From contig SCMT01000032.1 of the NCBI GenBank assembly GCA_005502915.1, positions 1-40,326 of the forward strand: a stretch of DNA of 40,326 bases, written 5' to 3'. The stretch comes from Lysobacteraceae bacterium 2PB. GTDB taxonomy: Bacteria; Pseudomonadota; Gammaproteobacteria; Xanthomonadales; Xanthomonadaceae. Below, piece by piece: positions 32,959-40,326 of this stretch. Positions within the stretch are counted from its first letter, which is position 1. Every line of letters begins with the position of its first letter. Below the pieces are notes generated by a model. The model was not told the DNA's origin and ran no database searches. It worked only from the letters and a program-made list of their open reading frames with translations. Position numbers and translations under genes: made by a program.

Positions 32959-33017
32959 GGCGATAAGTCCGTTCGATAAGTGAGGAAAAGCCGGCAAACC
33001 GGCGGGGTAAGCACGCT

Positions 33018-34229
33018 CTAGATGGAACCGCTGAGCTGGTACATCGGCAGCAGCACGGCCATGATCACGAAGCCGATCACCACCGCCAGCACCACCGTGA
33101 TCACCGGCACCAGCGCGGCGAGCATGCGGTCCAGCGCCTGCCCGGTTTCGGCCTCGAAGGTGTCGGCGGTCTTGAGGAGCATCGCGTCGAGCGCGCCGGA
33201 CTCCTCGCCGACCTGGATCATCTGCAGCGCCAGGCGCGGGAATTTCTTGCCCTTGCCCAGCGCGGTGGACAGCCCGACGCCGTTCTTGACTTCGCCCGCT
33301 GCAGCTTCGACATCGGCGATCAGCGCCTGGTTCCCCAGGATGCGCCCGCCGATGCCCATCGCGGTGAGCAGCGGCACGCCGTTGCGCAGCAGGGTGCCGA
33401 CGGTGCGCGCGAGGCGCGCGGTCTCCATCTTCGCGACGATCGGCCCCGCCACGCGCTGGCGCAGCAGCCATTCGTCGAACTTCGCACGGAATGCAGGCTC
33501 GCGGCGCTTGCGGTCGAACCACCAGGCCGCGCCGCCGGGGACGACGACGAACAGCCACCACCAGTCGCGCACGAACAGGCCCAGCCAGAGCACGAACTGC
33601 GAGAACAGCGGCAGCTCGGCGTCGAGGTTCTCGTACATCTCGGAGAACTGCGGCACCACGTAGCCGAGCAGGAACAGCAGCGAGAAGCCGACCATGGTCA
33701 GCAGGATCGCCGGATAGATCAGGGCGTTGATGACCCGCCCGCGCAGCGCACGGCTGCGTTCGAGGTAGTCGGCCAGGCGCTGCAGGGTGTCCTGCAGGCT
33801 GCCGCCGGTCTCGCCGGCGCGGATCATGTTCACGTACAGGCGCGAGAACGCGCCGTGCTGGCGTTCGAGCGCGACCGACAGCGAGGTGCCGCCGCGCACG
33901 GCGTCGCGGACATCGAGGATGGTGCGGCGCGCGGCCTCGTCCTCGGGCAGCTCCAGCAGGATCGACAGCGCCCGGTCCAGCGGCTGGCCGGCACCGAGCA
34001 GGGTCGCGAGCTGCTGGGTGAACTGCACCAGGCGCGCGCCCGCGAAGGGCTTGGGCTTGAACAGCGCGCGCCAGGCCGACTCGCCCGCCGCGCCGGCGAG
34101 CACCGCCTCGACCGGCAGGTGGCCCTGTTCCTGCAGACGCAGGGCCACGTCGGCGTCGCTGGCGGCCTCCATCTGGCCATCCAGGACTTCGCCGCGGCTG
34201 TTGAGGGCTTTGTAGCGGTAGAGGGGCAT
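33018..34229 (-). CDS. gspF: T2SS inner-membrane platform protein GspF (XpsF)
   Basis: 403 residues. Starts MPLYRYKALNSRGEVLDG, the typical GspF/PilC N-terminus. Two copies of the GspF domain carry QLATLLGAGQPLDRALSIL and VGTLLRNGVPLLTAMG, with three membrane segments (about 170-190, 220-240 and the C-terminal ALVPVITVVLAVVIGFVIM). GspF interacts with GspE and GspL and helps extend the pseudopilus. It is the first gene of the F-to-D run. No clear Shine-Dalgarno precedes the ATG at 34229; the upstream region is pyrimidine-rich on the coding strand. Confidence 0.93.
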   Translation of the reverse strand: MPLYRYKALNSRGEVLDGQMEAASDADVALRLQEQGHLPVEAVLAGAAGESAWRALFKPKPFAGARLVQFTQQLATLLGAGQPLDRALSILLELPEDEAARRTILDVRDAVRGGTSLSVALERQHGAFSRLYVNMIRAGETGGSLQDTLQRLADYLERSRALRGRVINALIYPAILLTMVGFSLLFLLGYVVPQFSEMYENLDAELPLFSQFVLWLGLFVRDWWWLFVVVPGGAAWWFDRKRREPAFRAKFDEWLLRQRVAGPIVAKMETARLARTVGTLLRNGVPLLTAMGIGGRILGNQALIADVEAAAGEVKNGVGLSTALGKGKKFPRLALQMIQVGEESGALDAMLLKTADTFEAETGQALDRMLAALVPVITVVLAVVIGFVIMAVLLPMYQLSGSI

Positions 34230-34331
34230 GGGCGGCGGCGGAAGGGCGATGCGTCGGAGGGAGGGTAGGCAGCGAGCGGAAGCGGATGCCGGCCGTGGCG
34301 CCGTCGGGCGACCTGCGGCACGGGGCCCCGG

Positions 34332-34361
34332 AGCATATCGGCCGGCGCCCCCCATTGGGAA
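34332..34361 (-). promoter_or_regulatory. Possible promoter for the gspF-to-gspD operon
   Basis: On the minus strand TTCCCA (34361-34356), an 18-base spacer and TATGCT (34337-34332) form a weak sigma70-like pair about 100 bases upstream of the gspF start. It lies in the 212-base gap that separates gspF from the preceding gene, where a new promoter would be needed. Confidence 0.35.
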
Positions 34362-34420
34362 CCGCATGGCCCGGAAAGGTTCCCCGGGGCGGCGGCCGTC
34401 ACGGTTCCGGACGTGCCCCG

Positions 34421-34440
34421 CGAACCGGGGGCCCGGTCCG
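34421..34440 (-). terminator. Possible weak terminator before gspF
   Basis: Immediately past the stop of the 303-residue gene, the segment folds into an approx. 8-bp GC-rich stem (GGACCGGG with CCCGGTTC on the minus strand, one G-T pair). There is no T tract, so efficiency is doubtful. Confidence 0.3.
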
Positions 34441-34441
34441 C

Positions 34442-35353
34442 TCAGGGCGTCGGCTTGACCAGGTTGTCGTTGATCAGCCGGATCAGGGCCTCGACCTTGG
34501 GCCGCTGCGGCGGATAGGCGGAGGTCGACATCAGGTGGCGCTCGTAGTCCTCGTAGCGGCAGGACAGGGCGTTGATGCAGACCATGGCCATCAGCCGCGA
34601 GCCCCGGGCGCAGTCGAACCCGGCCCGGCAGGCGGCCAGTGCCCATGCCTGCTCCGCCTGCGCGCCCTGCAGGGCGGGGGCCTGGGTGGCGTCGGGCCAG
34701 GGCGTGCGCGGGTCGACCTTCGGCAGCAGCAGCGACATCTCGAACATCGCGTCGGGATGGCCGTTGGCGCGGACGCGGTCGAGAAAATGCTTCAGGTGGG
34801 CCTGGCTGAGCATCGGCACGCTGCGGCTGAAGAAGCGCATCTCGGCCACCTGGTCGCCGCCCTTGGCGCTGCGGTGCAGCCAGTAGTCGCCGGCCTTCAT
34901 GTCGCGCTGCAGGTCGGCCGCCGCCTGCATGCACAGGCGATTGCGATCGTTGTAGATGCCGGCGATGGCCTGCTTCGACGGCGGCTCGCTCTTCGCGAAC
35001 TCGCGCAGCATTTCCAGGCTGGCGCGCAGCGGTCCGGCATAGGCCAGGCAGTCTTCGTAGACCTCGGAGAGCCGGCGCTGGGCCAGGGCATCGCCGTCGA
35101 CGGCGCGCTGGCGGATCTCGATGTAGCTGGCCTCGCGCCAGAGGTGGCGGAACCGCGCCATGTGCGCGCGGATGCCTTCGGCGCGCTTGACCGGATCGGC
35201 GATGACCTCCACCGGCGCCGACGCCGCCCCGACCTGCAGCGGGGACTCGCCGGCACTGTCGGCGGGCTTGCGCAGGAACAGACCCCACACGGCGATACCG
35301 ACGACGGCAACCAGCGCTGCACCGGCGGCGGCGATCACGACTCCCTTCCTCAT
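34442..35353 (-). CDS. Membrane-anchored protein of unknown function
   Basis: 303 residues; I do not recognise a named family. A short N-terminal hydrophobic segment (GVVIAAAGAALVAVVGIAVWGLF, residues 4-26) is followed by a helical, alanine/leucine-rich body with Sel1/TPR-like pieces (DGDALAQRRLSEVYEDCLAY, SAKGGDQVAEMRFF, ANGHPDAMFEMSLLL). Five cysteines in the body suggest disulfides if it is periplasmic. It sits between the acetyltransferase gene and gspF and breaks the usual E-F adjacency of the secretion operon. A link to secretion is possible but rests only on position. Confidence 0.75.
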   Translation of the reverse strand: MRKGVVIAAAGAALVAVVGIAVWGLFLRKPADSAGESPLQVGAASAPVEVIADPVKRAEGIRAHMARFRHLWREASYIEIRQRAVDGDALAQRRLSEVYEDCLAYAGPLRASLEMLREFAKSEPPSKQAIAGIYNDRNRLCMQAAADLQRDMKAGDYWLHRSAKGGDQVAEMRFFSRSVPMLSQAHLKHFLDRVRANGHPDAMFEMSLLLPKVDPRTPWPDATQAPALQGAQAEQAWALAACRAGFDCARGSRLMAMVCINALSCRYEDYERHLMSTSAYPPQRPKVEALIRLINDNLVKPTP

Positions 35354-35438
35354 TCCCTGCCCCTCAAGCGTTCAAACCCTGTTCGATATTCCATGCCCGG
35401 CCGGCCGGCAACAAGTCCGCCCCTGTCCGGGCGACCGT

Positions 35439-35903
35439 TCAAGCCTGCGCGGGCGCCAGGCGCATCTCGACGTGCGGAATGCCGTCTTCGAGGTAGGGCG
35501 CGCCCTCGGCCTCGAAACCCAGCGCATTGTAGAAGCCGAGCAGATGGGCCTGCGCGCTGATCCGGATGGCCTGCCCCGGGAAGCGCGCCTGCGTGCCGGC
35601 GATGGCTTCGCGCATCAGCGCCTCGCCCAGACGGCGCCCGCGGAACGCCGCGACCGTCATCACCCGGCCGATCGACGGCTCGTCGTATTTCATGCCCGGA
35701 TCGACCACGCGCGCGCAGGCGGCCAGCGCACCGTCGACATGGGCGGTAAGGTGCCACGACACCGGGTCGAGGTCGTCGGCATCCTGATAGGCGCAGGCCT
35801 GTTCGACCACGAAGACCCGTTCACGGGCGGACAGCAGCGCATGCACCTCGGGACCGGACAGATCCTCCAGCCGGGCCCAGCGATACACCACCGGGTCAGG
35901 CAT
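35439..35903 (-). CDS. elaA: GNAT acetyltransferase, ElaA type
   Basis: 154 residues. VYRWARLEDLSGPEVHALLSARERVFVVEQACAYQD is the characteristic ElaA start; the acetyl-CoA loop is RVMTVAAFRGRRLGEALM and GFYNALGFEAEG is the C-terminal GNAT motif. It transfers acetyl groups to an unknown amine. The gene overlaps the 3' end of gspE by eight bases and so is translated with it, although no functional tie to secretion is known. The next gene begins 85 bases downstream. Confidence 0.88.
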   Translation of the reverse strand: MPDPVVYRWARLEDLSGPEVHALLSARERVFVVEQACAYQDADDLDPVSWHLTAHVDGALAACARVVDPGMKYDEPSIGRVMTVAAFRGRRLGEALMREAIAGTQARFPGQAIRISAQAHLLGFYNALGFEAEGAPYLEDGIPHVEMRLAPAQA

Positions 35904-37665
35904 CCTCGGTGACCCGCAGCACTTCCTCGATCGTGGTCAGGCCGGTCAGCGCCTTGGCGATGCCGTCCTCGTACATGGTGCGCATGCCGGCTTCCTTCGC
36001 GAGCTGCTCCAGCTCGCCCATGCCGGCGTGGCGCATGACCGCGCGGCGGATCTCGTCGTTCATGACCAGGAATTCCATGATCGTGGTCCGGCCGAGGTAG
36101 CCGCTGGGCGCGATCGCCGAGCCGCGCGGGCGGTAGAGGAAGATCGTGCCTTCGGGCTGGTAGCGGCGCAGGCCGAACTTCTCGATCTCTTCCGGCGACG
36201 CCTCGTAGCGCTCGGCATGGGTCGGCTCGAGGCGGCGCACCAGGCGCTGGGCGAGGATGCCGTTGATCGTGGAGGTCAGCAGGTAGTCCTCGACGCCCAT
36301 GTCGAGCAGGCGGGTGATGCCGCCGGCGGCATTGTTGGTGTGCAGCGTGCTCAGCACCAGGTGGCCGGTGAGCGCGGACTGGATCGCGATCTTGCAGGTC
36401 TCCAGGTCGCGCATTTCGCCGATCATGATGATGTCGGGGTCCTGGCGGACGATGCTGCGCAGGGCATGCGCGAAGTCCAGGCCGATCTGCGGCTTGGCCT
36501 GGATCTGGTTGATGCCCTCGATCTGGTATTCGACCGGGTCCTCGACGGTGATGATCTTCACGTCGGGGGTGTTGATCCGGCTCAGCGCCGTGTACAGCGT
36601 GGTGGTCTTGCCCGAGCCGGTGGGGCCGGTAACCAGCAGGATGCCGTGCGGCTGCTCCAGCACGTGTTCGAACTGCGGCAGGAAATCGTCGGTGAAGCCC
36701 AGCTTCTTGAAGTCGAAGACCACGGTCTCGCGATCGAGCAGACGCATCACCACCGATTCGCCGTGCGCGGTGGGCACGGTGCTCACGCGCAGGTCCAGCT
36801 CCTTGCCCTGCACGCGGATCATGATGCGGCCGTCCTGCGGCAGGCGGCGCTCGGCGATGTTGAGCTTGGCCATGATCTTCACGCGCGAGATGACCGCGGC
36901 GGTGAGGTTGGCCGGCGGGCTTTCGCCCTCCTCCAGCACGCCGTCGATGCGGTAGCGCACCTTCAGGCGGTTCTCGAAGGGTTCGATATGGATGTCCGAG
37001 GCGCGCAGCTCGACCGCGCGCTGGATGATCAGGTTCACCAGGCGGATGACCGGCGCTTCCGACGCGAGGTCGCGCAGGTGTTCGACATCGTCGACGTCGC
37101 CGGCCTCGCCTTCGGCGGTCTCGACGATCGCGCCCATCGCGCTGCGGCCCTGGCCGTGCCAGCGCTCGACCAGGTCGCCGATCTCCGAACGCAGGCCGAC
37201 CAGCGGGCGCAGCTCGCGCTGGGTCGCCAGGCGCACGGCGTCGAGCGTGTAGGGATCCTGCGGGTCGGCCATCAGCACGTCGACGCGCTCGCCGGCATCG
37301 GCCACCGGCACCACGGCGAACTGCTTCATGAAGCGCAGGCTCAGTTCCAGACCTTCCGGCGGCAGGTCAGGCAGTTCCTTCACCGCGATCAGCGGCAGGC
37401 CCAGCACGTCGGCGCAGGCTTCGGCGTGGTCGCGCTCGGACACCAGGCCCAGGCGGGCGATCAGGGCCAGCAGCTCGCCGCCGGTCTCTTCCTGCAGGCG
37501 CTGCGCGCGGACCAGGTCGGCCTCCTTCAGCCGCCCCTTTTCCAGCAGGGCCGCGACGATGCGCTCGCCATCGCTGACCGGGACGGGCAGCGCTTCGGCC
37601 GCCTGCGCTTCCATGGCCTGCTCTTCGATCGACGGTTCCCGGGTTGTCTCGACCACTGCGTTCAC
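35896..37665 (-). CDS. gspE: T2SS assembly ATPase GspE (XpsE), without the zinc motif
   Basis: 589 residues. An N-terminal GspE domain (about 30-170) is followed by the core with GPTGSGKT (347-354, Walker A), ITVEDPVEY (Asp box), DIIMIGEMRD (411-420, Walker B) and HLVLSTLHTN (His box). This hexameric ATPase drives pseudopilus growth. The two CxxC pairs that form the zinc-binding subdomain of most GspE proteins should lie between about 480 and 520, but that segment (RRLEPTHAERY to SAIAPSGYLG) has no cysteine; the protein has only C84 and C424. The start is a GTG with AGGGG eight bases upstream. It is separated from gspF by two other genes. Confidence 0.93.
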   Translation of the reverse strand: MNAVVETTREPSIEEQAMEAQAAEALPVPVSDGERIVAALLEKGRLKEADLVRAQRLQEETGGELLALIARLGLVSERDHAEACADVLGLPLIAVKELPDLPPEGLELSLRFMKQFAVVPVADAGERVDVLMADPQDPYTLDAVRLATQRELRPLVGLRSEIGDLVERWHGQGRSAMGAIVETAEGEAGDVDDVEHLRDLASEAPVIRLVNLIIQRAVELRASDIHIEPFENRLKVRYRIDGVLEEGESPPANLTAAVISRVKIMAKLNIAERRLPQDGRIMIRVQGKELDLRVSTVPTAHGESVVMRLLDRETVVFDFKKLGFTDDFLPQFEHVLEQPHGILLVTGPTGSGKTTTLYTALSRINTPDVKIITVEDPVEYQIEGINQIQAKPQIGLDFAHALRSIVRQDPDIIMIGEMRDLETCKIAIQSALTGHLVLSTLHTNNAAGGITRLLDMGVEDYLLTSTINGILAQRLVRRLEPTHAERYEASPEEIEKFGLRRYQPEGTIFLYRPRGSAIAPSGYLGRTTIMEFLVMNDEIRRAVMRHAGMGELEQLAKEAGMRTMYEDGIAKALTGLTTIEEVLRVTEDA

Positions 37666-37730
37666 GGATCAGGCCCCTGGCGCCGCATCCGCGGCCGGTT
37701 GGTAAGGTGGGAGGGTTACTTTACAAGGAA

Positions 37731-37770
37731 AAGGACCGGGGCCTCCCCGCGCGGGAGGCGTCCGGTCCTT
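37731..37770 (-). terminator. Terminator between pilU and gspE
   Basis: AAGGACCGG and GCCTCCC pair with GGGAGGC and CCGGTCCTT around a CGCGC loop, a 16-bp stem with one small internal bulge. On the minus strand it is followed by TTCCTTG, a partial T tract. It lies 38 bases past the pilU stop and should end pilT-pilU transcription before gspE. Confidence 0.72.
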
Positions 37771-37807
37771 CACGGACCACGGAAACGGCGGGGAGTTCGG
37801 CGCGCGC

Positions 37808-38938
37808 TCAGCGCACCTCGGCCACTTCCACACCGTCCAGGCCGGCGGCCAGGGTGCGGGCGTCGCCGCCCTGGGCCAGCTTGATCTTCAGGCGCACCTC
37901 GTTCTGCGAGTCGGCGTAGCGCAGCGCGTCCTCGTAGCTGATCTCGCCGGCCTGGTAGAGCTCGAACAGGGCCTGGTCGAAGGTCTTCATGCCGAGATTG
38001 GTCGACTCCTTCATCACTTCCTTGAGCTTGTGGATCTCGCCATCGCGGATGTAGTCCTGCACCAGCGGCGTGCCCAGCAGGATCTCCATCGCGACCTTGC
38101 GGCCCTTGCCGTCCGGTGTCGGGATCAGCTGCTGCGCGACCACGCCCTTGAGGTTCAGCGACAGGTCCATCAGCAGCTGGCTGCGGCGGTCTTCCGGGAA
38201 GAAGTTGATGATGCGGTCCATCGCCTGGTTGGCGTTGTTCGCATGCAGCGTGCAGAGCACGAGGTGGCCGGTTTCGGCGAAGGCGATCGCGTAGTCCATG
38301 CCCTCGCGGGTACGCACCTCGCCGATCATGATCACGTCCGGCGCCTGGCGCAGGGTGTTCTTCAGCGCGGCTTCCCAGCTGTCGGTGTCGATGCCGACCT
38401 CGCGCTGGGTGATGATGCAGCCCTCGTGCTTGTGCACGAATTCGATCGGGTCCTCGATGGTGATGATGTGACCCGAGGAATTCTGGTTGCGGTAGCCGAT
38501 CATCGCCGCCAGCGAGGTCGACTTGCCGGTGCCGGTGGCGCCGACGAACAGGATGATGCCGCGCTTGGTCATCGCCAGGGTCTTGATGATCGGCGGCAGC
38601 GCCAGTTCCTCGACCGTGGGGATCTTCGACTCGATGCGGCGCAGCACCATGCCGACCTGGTTGCGCTGGTAGAAGCAGCTGACGCGGAAGCGGCCGACGC
38701 CGGAGACGCCGATCGCGAAGTTGCACTCGTGGGTCTTTTCGAACTCCTCGCGCTGCGCCGGGGTCATCACGTTCAGCACCAGGTCGCGGCTCTGCTGCGG
38801 AGTCAGCGCGTTCTGGGTGATCGGCGACAGCTTGCCGTGCACCTTCATCGCCGGCGGCATGCCCGCGGTGATGAACAGGTCGGACGCCTTCTGGTGCGCC
38901 ATCAGCTTGAGGAAGGAGGTGAAATCGATGGTGCTCAT
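37808..38938 (-). CDS. pilU: Type IV pilus retraction ATPase PilU
   Basis: 376 residues, the usual PilU length. Walker A GATGTGKS (133-140), ITIEDPIEF (Asp box), DVIMIGEVRT (Walker B) and HLVLCTLHANN (His box). The C-terminal part has LVQDYIRDGEIHKLKEVM where PilT has AIRNLIRE, and a longer acidic tail, both PilU features. PilU assists PilT-driven pilus retraction. The ATG at 38938 has GGAG six bases upstream. It is 139 bases from pilT, with a REP-like hairpin in the gap. Confidence 0.95.
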   Translation of the reverse strand: MSTIDFTSFLKLMAHQKASDLFITAGMPPAMKVHGKLSPITQNALTPQQSRDLVLNVMTPAQREEFEKTHECNFAIGVSGVGRFRVSCFYQRNQVGMVLRRIESKIPTVEELALPPIIKTLAMTKRGIILFVGATGTGKSTSLAAMIGYRNQNSSGHIITIEDPIEFVHKHEGCIITQREVGIDTDSWEAALKNTLRQAPDVIMIGEVRTREGMDYAIAFAETGHLVLCTLHANNANQAMDRIINFFPEDRRSQLLMDLSLNLKGVVAQQLIPTPDGKGRKVAMEILLGTPLVQDYIRDGEIHKLKEVMKESTNLGMKTFDQALFELYQAGEISYEDALRYADSQNEVRLKIKLAQGGDARTLAAGLDGVEVAEVR

Positions 38939-38975
38939 GGGGTGCTCCGGAACTGGATGGCTGCGCTCCGACGAA

Positions 38976-39071
38976 TGTCATCCCGAGCGCAGCGAGGGAC
39001 CTGCTGTTACCTTGGCATGAGCGCGGCGGGCGAACCGCGAAAGCAGGTTCCTCGCTGCGCTCGGAATGACA
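38976..39071. repeat. REP-like inverted repeat between pilT and pilU
   Basis: Thirty-base arms, 38976-39005 and 39042-39071, match as inverted repeats with two differences. The core is CCGAGCGCAGCGA / TCGCTGCGCTCGG, with TGTCAT and AGCAGG at the ends. The 36-base centre is unpaired and reads through GCGCGGCGGGCG. On the pilT transcript it would form a strong stem-loop seven bases after the pilT stop. Confidence 0.75.
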
Positions 39072-39077
39072 AGGACC

Positions 39078-40115
39078 TCACTCGAACAACCGCTTGTCCT
39101 TGGCGTAGCCCTTGGCCTGCTGGCGGGTGATGAGGCTGCGCTTGACCAGGTCCTGCAGGTGCTGGTCCAGGGTCATCATGCCGAAGTTCTGGCCGGTCTG
39201 GATCGAGGAATACATCTGCGCGACCTTGTCCTCGCGGATCAGGTTGCGGATGGCCGGGGTGCCGACCATGATCTCCCACGCGGCGGTACGGCCGCCGCCG
39301 ACCTTCTTCAGCAGCGCCTGCGAAATGACCGCGCGCAGCGATTCGGACAGCATCGAACGCACCATCGGCTTCTCGCCGGCGGGGAACACGTCGATGATGC
39401 GGTCCACGGTCTTCGCCGCCGAGCTGGTATGCAGGGTGCCGAACACCAGGTGGCCGGTTTCCGCGGCGGTCAGCGCCAGGCGGATGGTCTCGATGTCGCG
39501 CATTTCGCCGACGAGGATGTAGTCGGGGTCTTCGCGGAGGGCCGAGCGCAGCGCCTCGTTGAAGCCGTGGGTGTCGCGATGCACTTCGCGCTGGTTGATC
39601 AGGCACTTCTGCGAGGTGTGGACGAATTCGATCGGATCCTCGACGGTGAGGATGTGCGCGTATTCGTTCTTGTTGATGTGGTCGATCATCGCCGCCAGCG
39701 TGGTCGACTTGCCCGAGCCGGTCGGGCCGGTGACCAGGATCAGGCCCTGCGGCTGGTCGATCAGTTCGCGGAAGATCGGCGGCGTGGCCAGGTCTTCCAG
39801 GGTCAGCACTTCGGAGGGAATGGTACGGAACACCGCACCGGCGCCGCGGTTCTGGTTGAAGGCGTTGACGCGGAAGCGGGCCAGGCCGGGGATCTCGAAC
39901 GAGAAGTCGCACTCGAGGAATTCCTCGTAGTCGCGACGCTGCTTGTCCGACATGATGTCGTAGACCAGCGCATGGACCTGCTTGTGGTCGAGCGCGGGGA
40001 TGTTGATCCGGCGGACGTCGCCGTCGACACGGATCATCGGCGGCAGGCCTGCGGACAGGTGCAGGTCCGAGGCCTTGTTCTTGACCGAGAAGGCCAGCAG
40101 TTCGGCGATATCCAT
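39078..40115 (-). CDS. pilT: Type IV pilus retraction ATPase PilT
   Basis: 345 residues. Walker A GPTGSGKS (130-137), LTVEDPIEF (Asp box), DYILVGEMRD (198-207, Walker B), HLVFGTLHTS (His box) and the PilT-specific AIRNLIRE (288-295). It is the hexameric motor that depolymerises the pilus and powers twitching. I place the start at MDIAELLAFS (40115), which gives the standard length; the frame extends 28 codons upstream over the promoter. GGGGAA lies a few bases before the ATG as a weak ribosome site. Confidence 0.95.
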   Translation of the reverse strand: MDIAELLAFSVKNKASDLHLSAGLPPMIRVDGDVRRINIPALDHKQVHALVYDIMSDKQRRDYEEFLECDFSFEIPGLARFRVNAFNQNRGAGAVFRTIPSEVLTLEDLATPPIFRELIDQPQGLILVTGPTGSGKSTTLAAMIDHINKNEYAHILTVEDPIEFVHTSQKCLINQREVHRDTHGFNEALRSALREDPDYILVGEMRDIETIRLALTAAETGHLVFGTLHTSSAAKTVDRIIDVFPAGEKPMVRSMLSESLRAVISQALLKKVGGGRTAAWEIMVGTPAIRNLIREDKVAQMYSSIQTGQNFGMMTLDQHLQDLVKRSLITRQQAKGYAKDKRLFE

Positions 40116-40171
40116 GACAAGTTCCCCGATGTTCGAATTCGTTGGTGGCGTCGCATGACACCGATTGCCTG

Positions 40172-40199
40172 AGTATAGCCCCGGACCCGCGACTGTCAC
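40172..40199 (-). promoter_or_regulatory. Sigma70-like promoter of pilT
   Basis: On the minus strand GTGACA (40199-40194), a 16-base spacer and TATACT (40177-40172). Transcription would start near 40165, leaving a leader of about 50 bases before the ATG at 40115. Confidence 0.6.
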
Positions 40200-40234
40200 C
40201 CGGGCGGTTCGCGCGTTGGAATGGACTTACACTT

Positions 40235-40261
40235 CCGGTTCGCGACATCGGTCGCAACCGG
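40235..40261. other. Stem-loop upstream of the pilT promoter
   Basis: CCGGTT-c-GCGAC, loop ATCG, GTCGC-AACCGG: an 11-bp stem with one bulged C. It is about 35 bases upstream of the pilT -35 element. No gene start is visible between it and the right edge, where a divergent gene may begin outside the window. Confidence 0.4.
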
Positions 40262-40326
40262 GGCGCGGCTGTCCTCGTACACCTCCCCACGAACGCCTCC
40301 CCACCGACACCCGCCCTCGTCCGCCC

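Noticed and set aside
36028-37884. Open frame of 618 codons on the plus strand opposite gspE
   Set aside because: Entirely antisense to GspE, including its Walker motifs; no ribosome site or domain.

Overview
The window comes from a high-GC gammaproteobacterium of the Lysobacter / Xanthomonas group (Xanthomonadaceae). Three things point there: a type II secretion operon in the Xanthomonas xps order (E, then F-G-H-I-J-K-L-M-N-D), with an XpsN-type protein in place of a classical GspC; pilT and pilU next to it; and intergenic repeats of a kind I associate with this family (the rRNA-free palindromic blocks at about 21.6-21.9, 24.0-24.1 and 39.0 kb). I assign the family with good confidence but cannot name a species. 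No rRNA, tRNA, CRISPR array, transposase or phage gene was seen.

Layout. (1) 2-1471: 3' part of a heparinase II/III-like polysaccharide lyase, closed by a strong hairpin terminator. (2) 1684-7436 (+): a four-gene DNA repair operon with overlapping start and stop codons: metallo-beta-lactamase-fold exonuclease, ATP-dependent DNA ligase, Lhr-type helicase and calcineurin-like phosphoesterase (the Exo-Lig-Lhr-MPE cluster). (3) 7473-16707 (-): an exopolysaccharide or capsule operon with two NodB deacetylases, a Wzy-like polymerase, a Wzx-like flippase, a CapK/PaaK-like adenylating enzyme, two glycosyltransferases and one uncharacterised membrane-anchored protein. (4) 16893-21520 (+), divergent from it: a J-domain membrane protein, a methyltransferase, a glycosyltransferase and a large Gfo/Idh/MocA-SDR fusion enzyme. 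(5) 21521-21949: a gene-free block made of nested inverted repeats. (6) 21950-25003 (-): an exported erythromycin-esterase-like protein and two family-2-like glycosyltransferases, with a 101-bp MITE-like element between the latter. (7) 25026-34229 (-): type II secretion genes gspD-N-M-L-K-J-I-H-G-F. (8) 34442-37665 (-): a membrane-anchored unknown, an ElaA-type acetyltransferase and gspE. (9) 37808-40115 (-): pilU and pilT, separated by a REP-like hairpin; a sigma70-like promoter lies upstream of pilT.

How the genes work together. Regions 3 and 4 are one surface-polysaccharide locus read outward from a shared 185-bp divergent control region that carries a perfect 14-bp inverted repeat. Regions 7-9 hold an almost complete T2SS plus the two retraction ATPases of type IV pili. 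The prepilin peptidase and an initiating sugar-phosphate transferase are not in the window. The most unusual items are the cloverleaf-like repeat at 21720-21854, the Gfo/Idh-SDR fusion, the unknown protein at 8243-9457, the J-domain/TM protein heading the polysaccharide operon, and a GspE without its zinc-binding cysteines.
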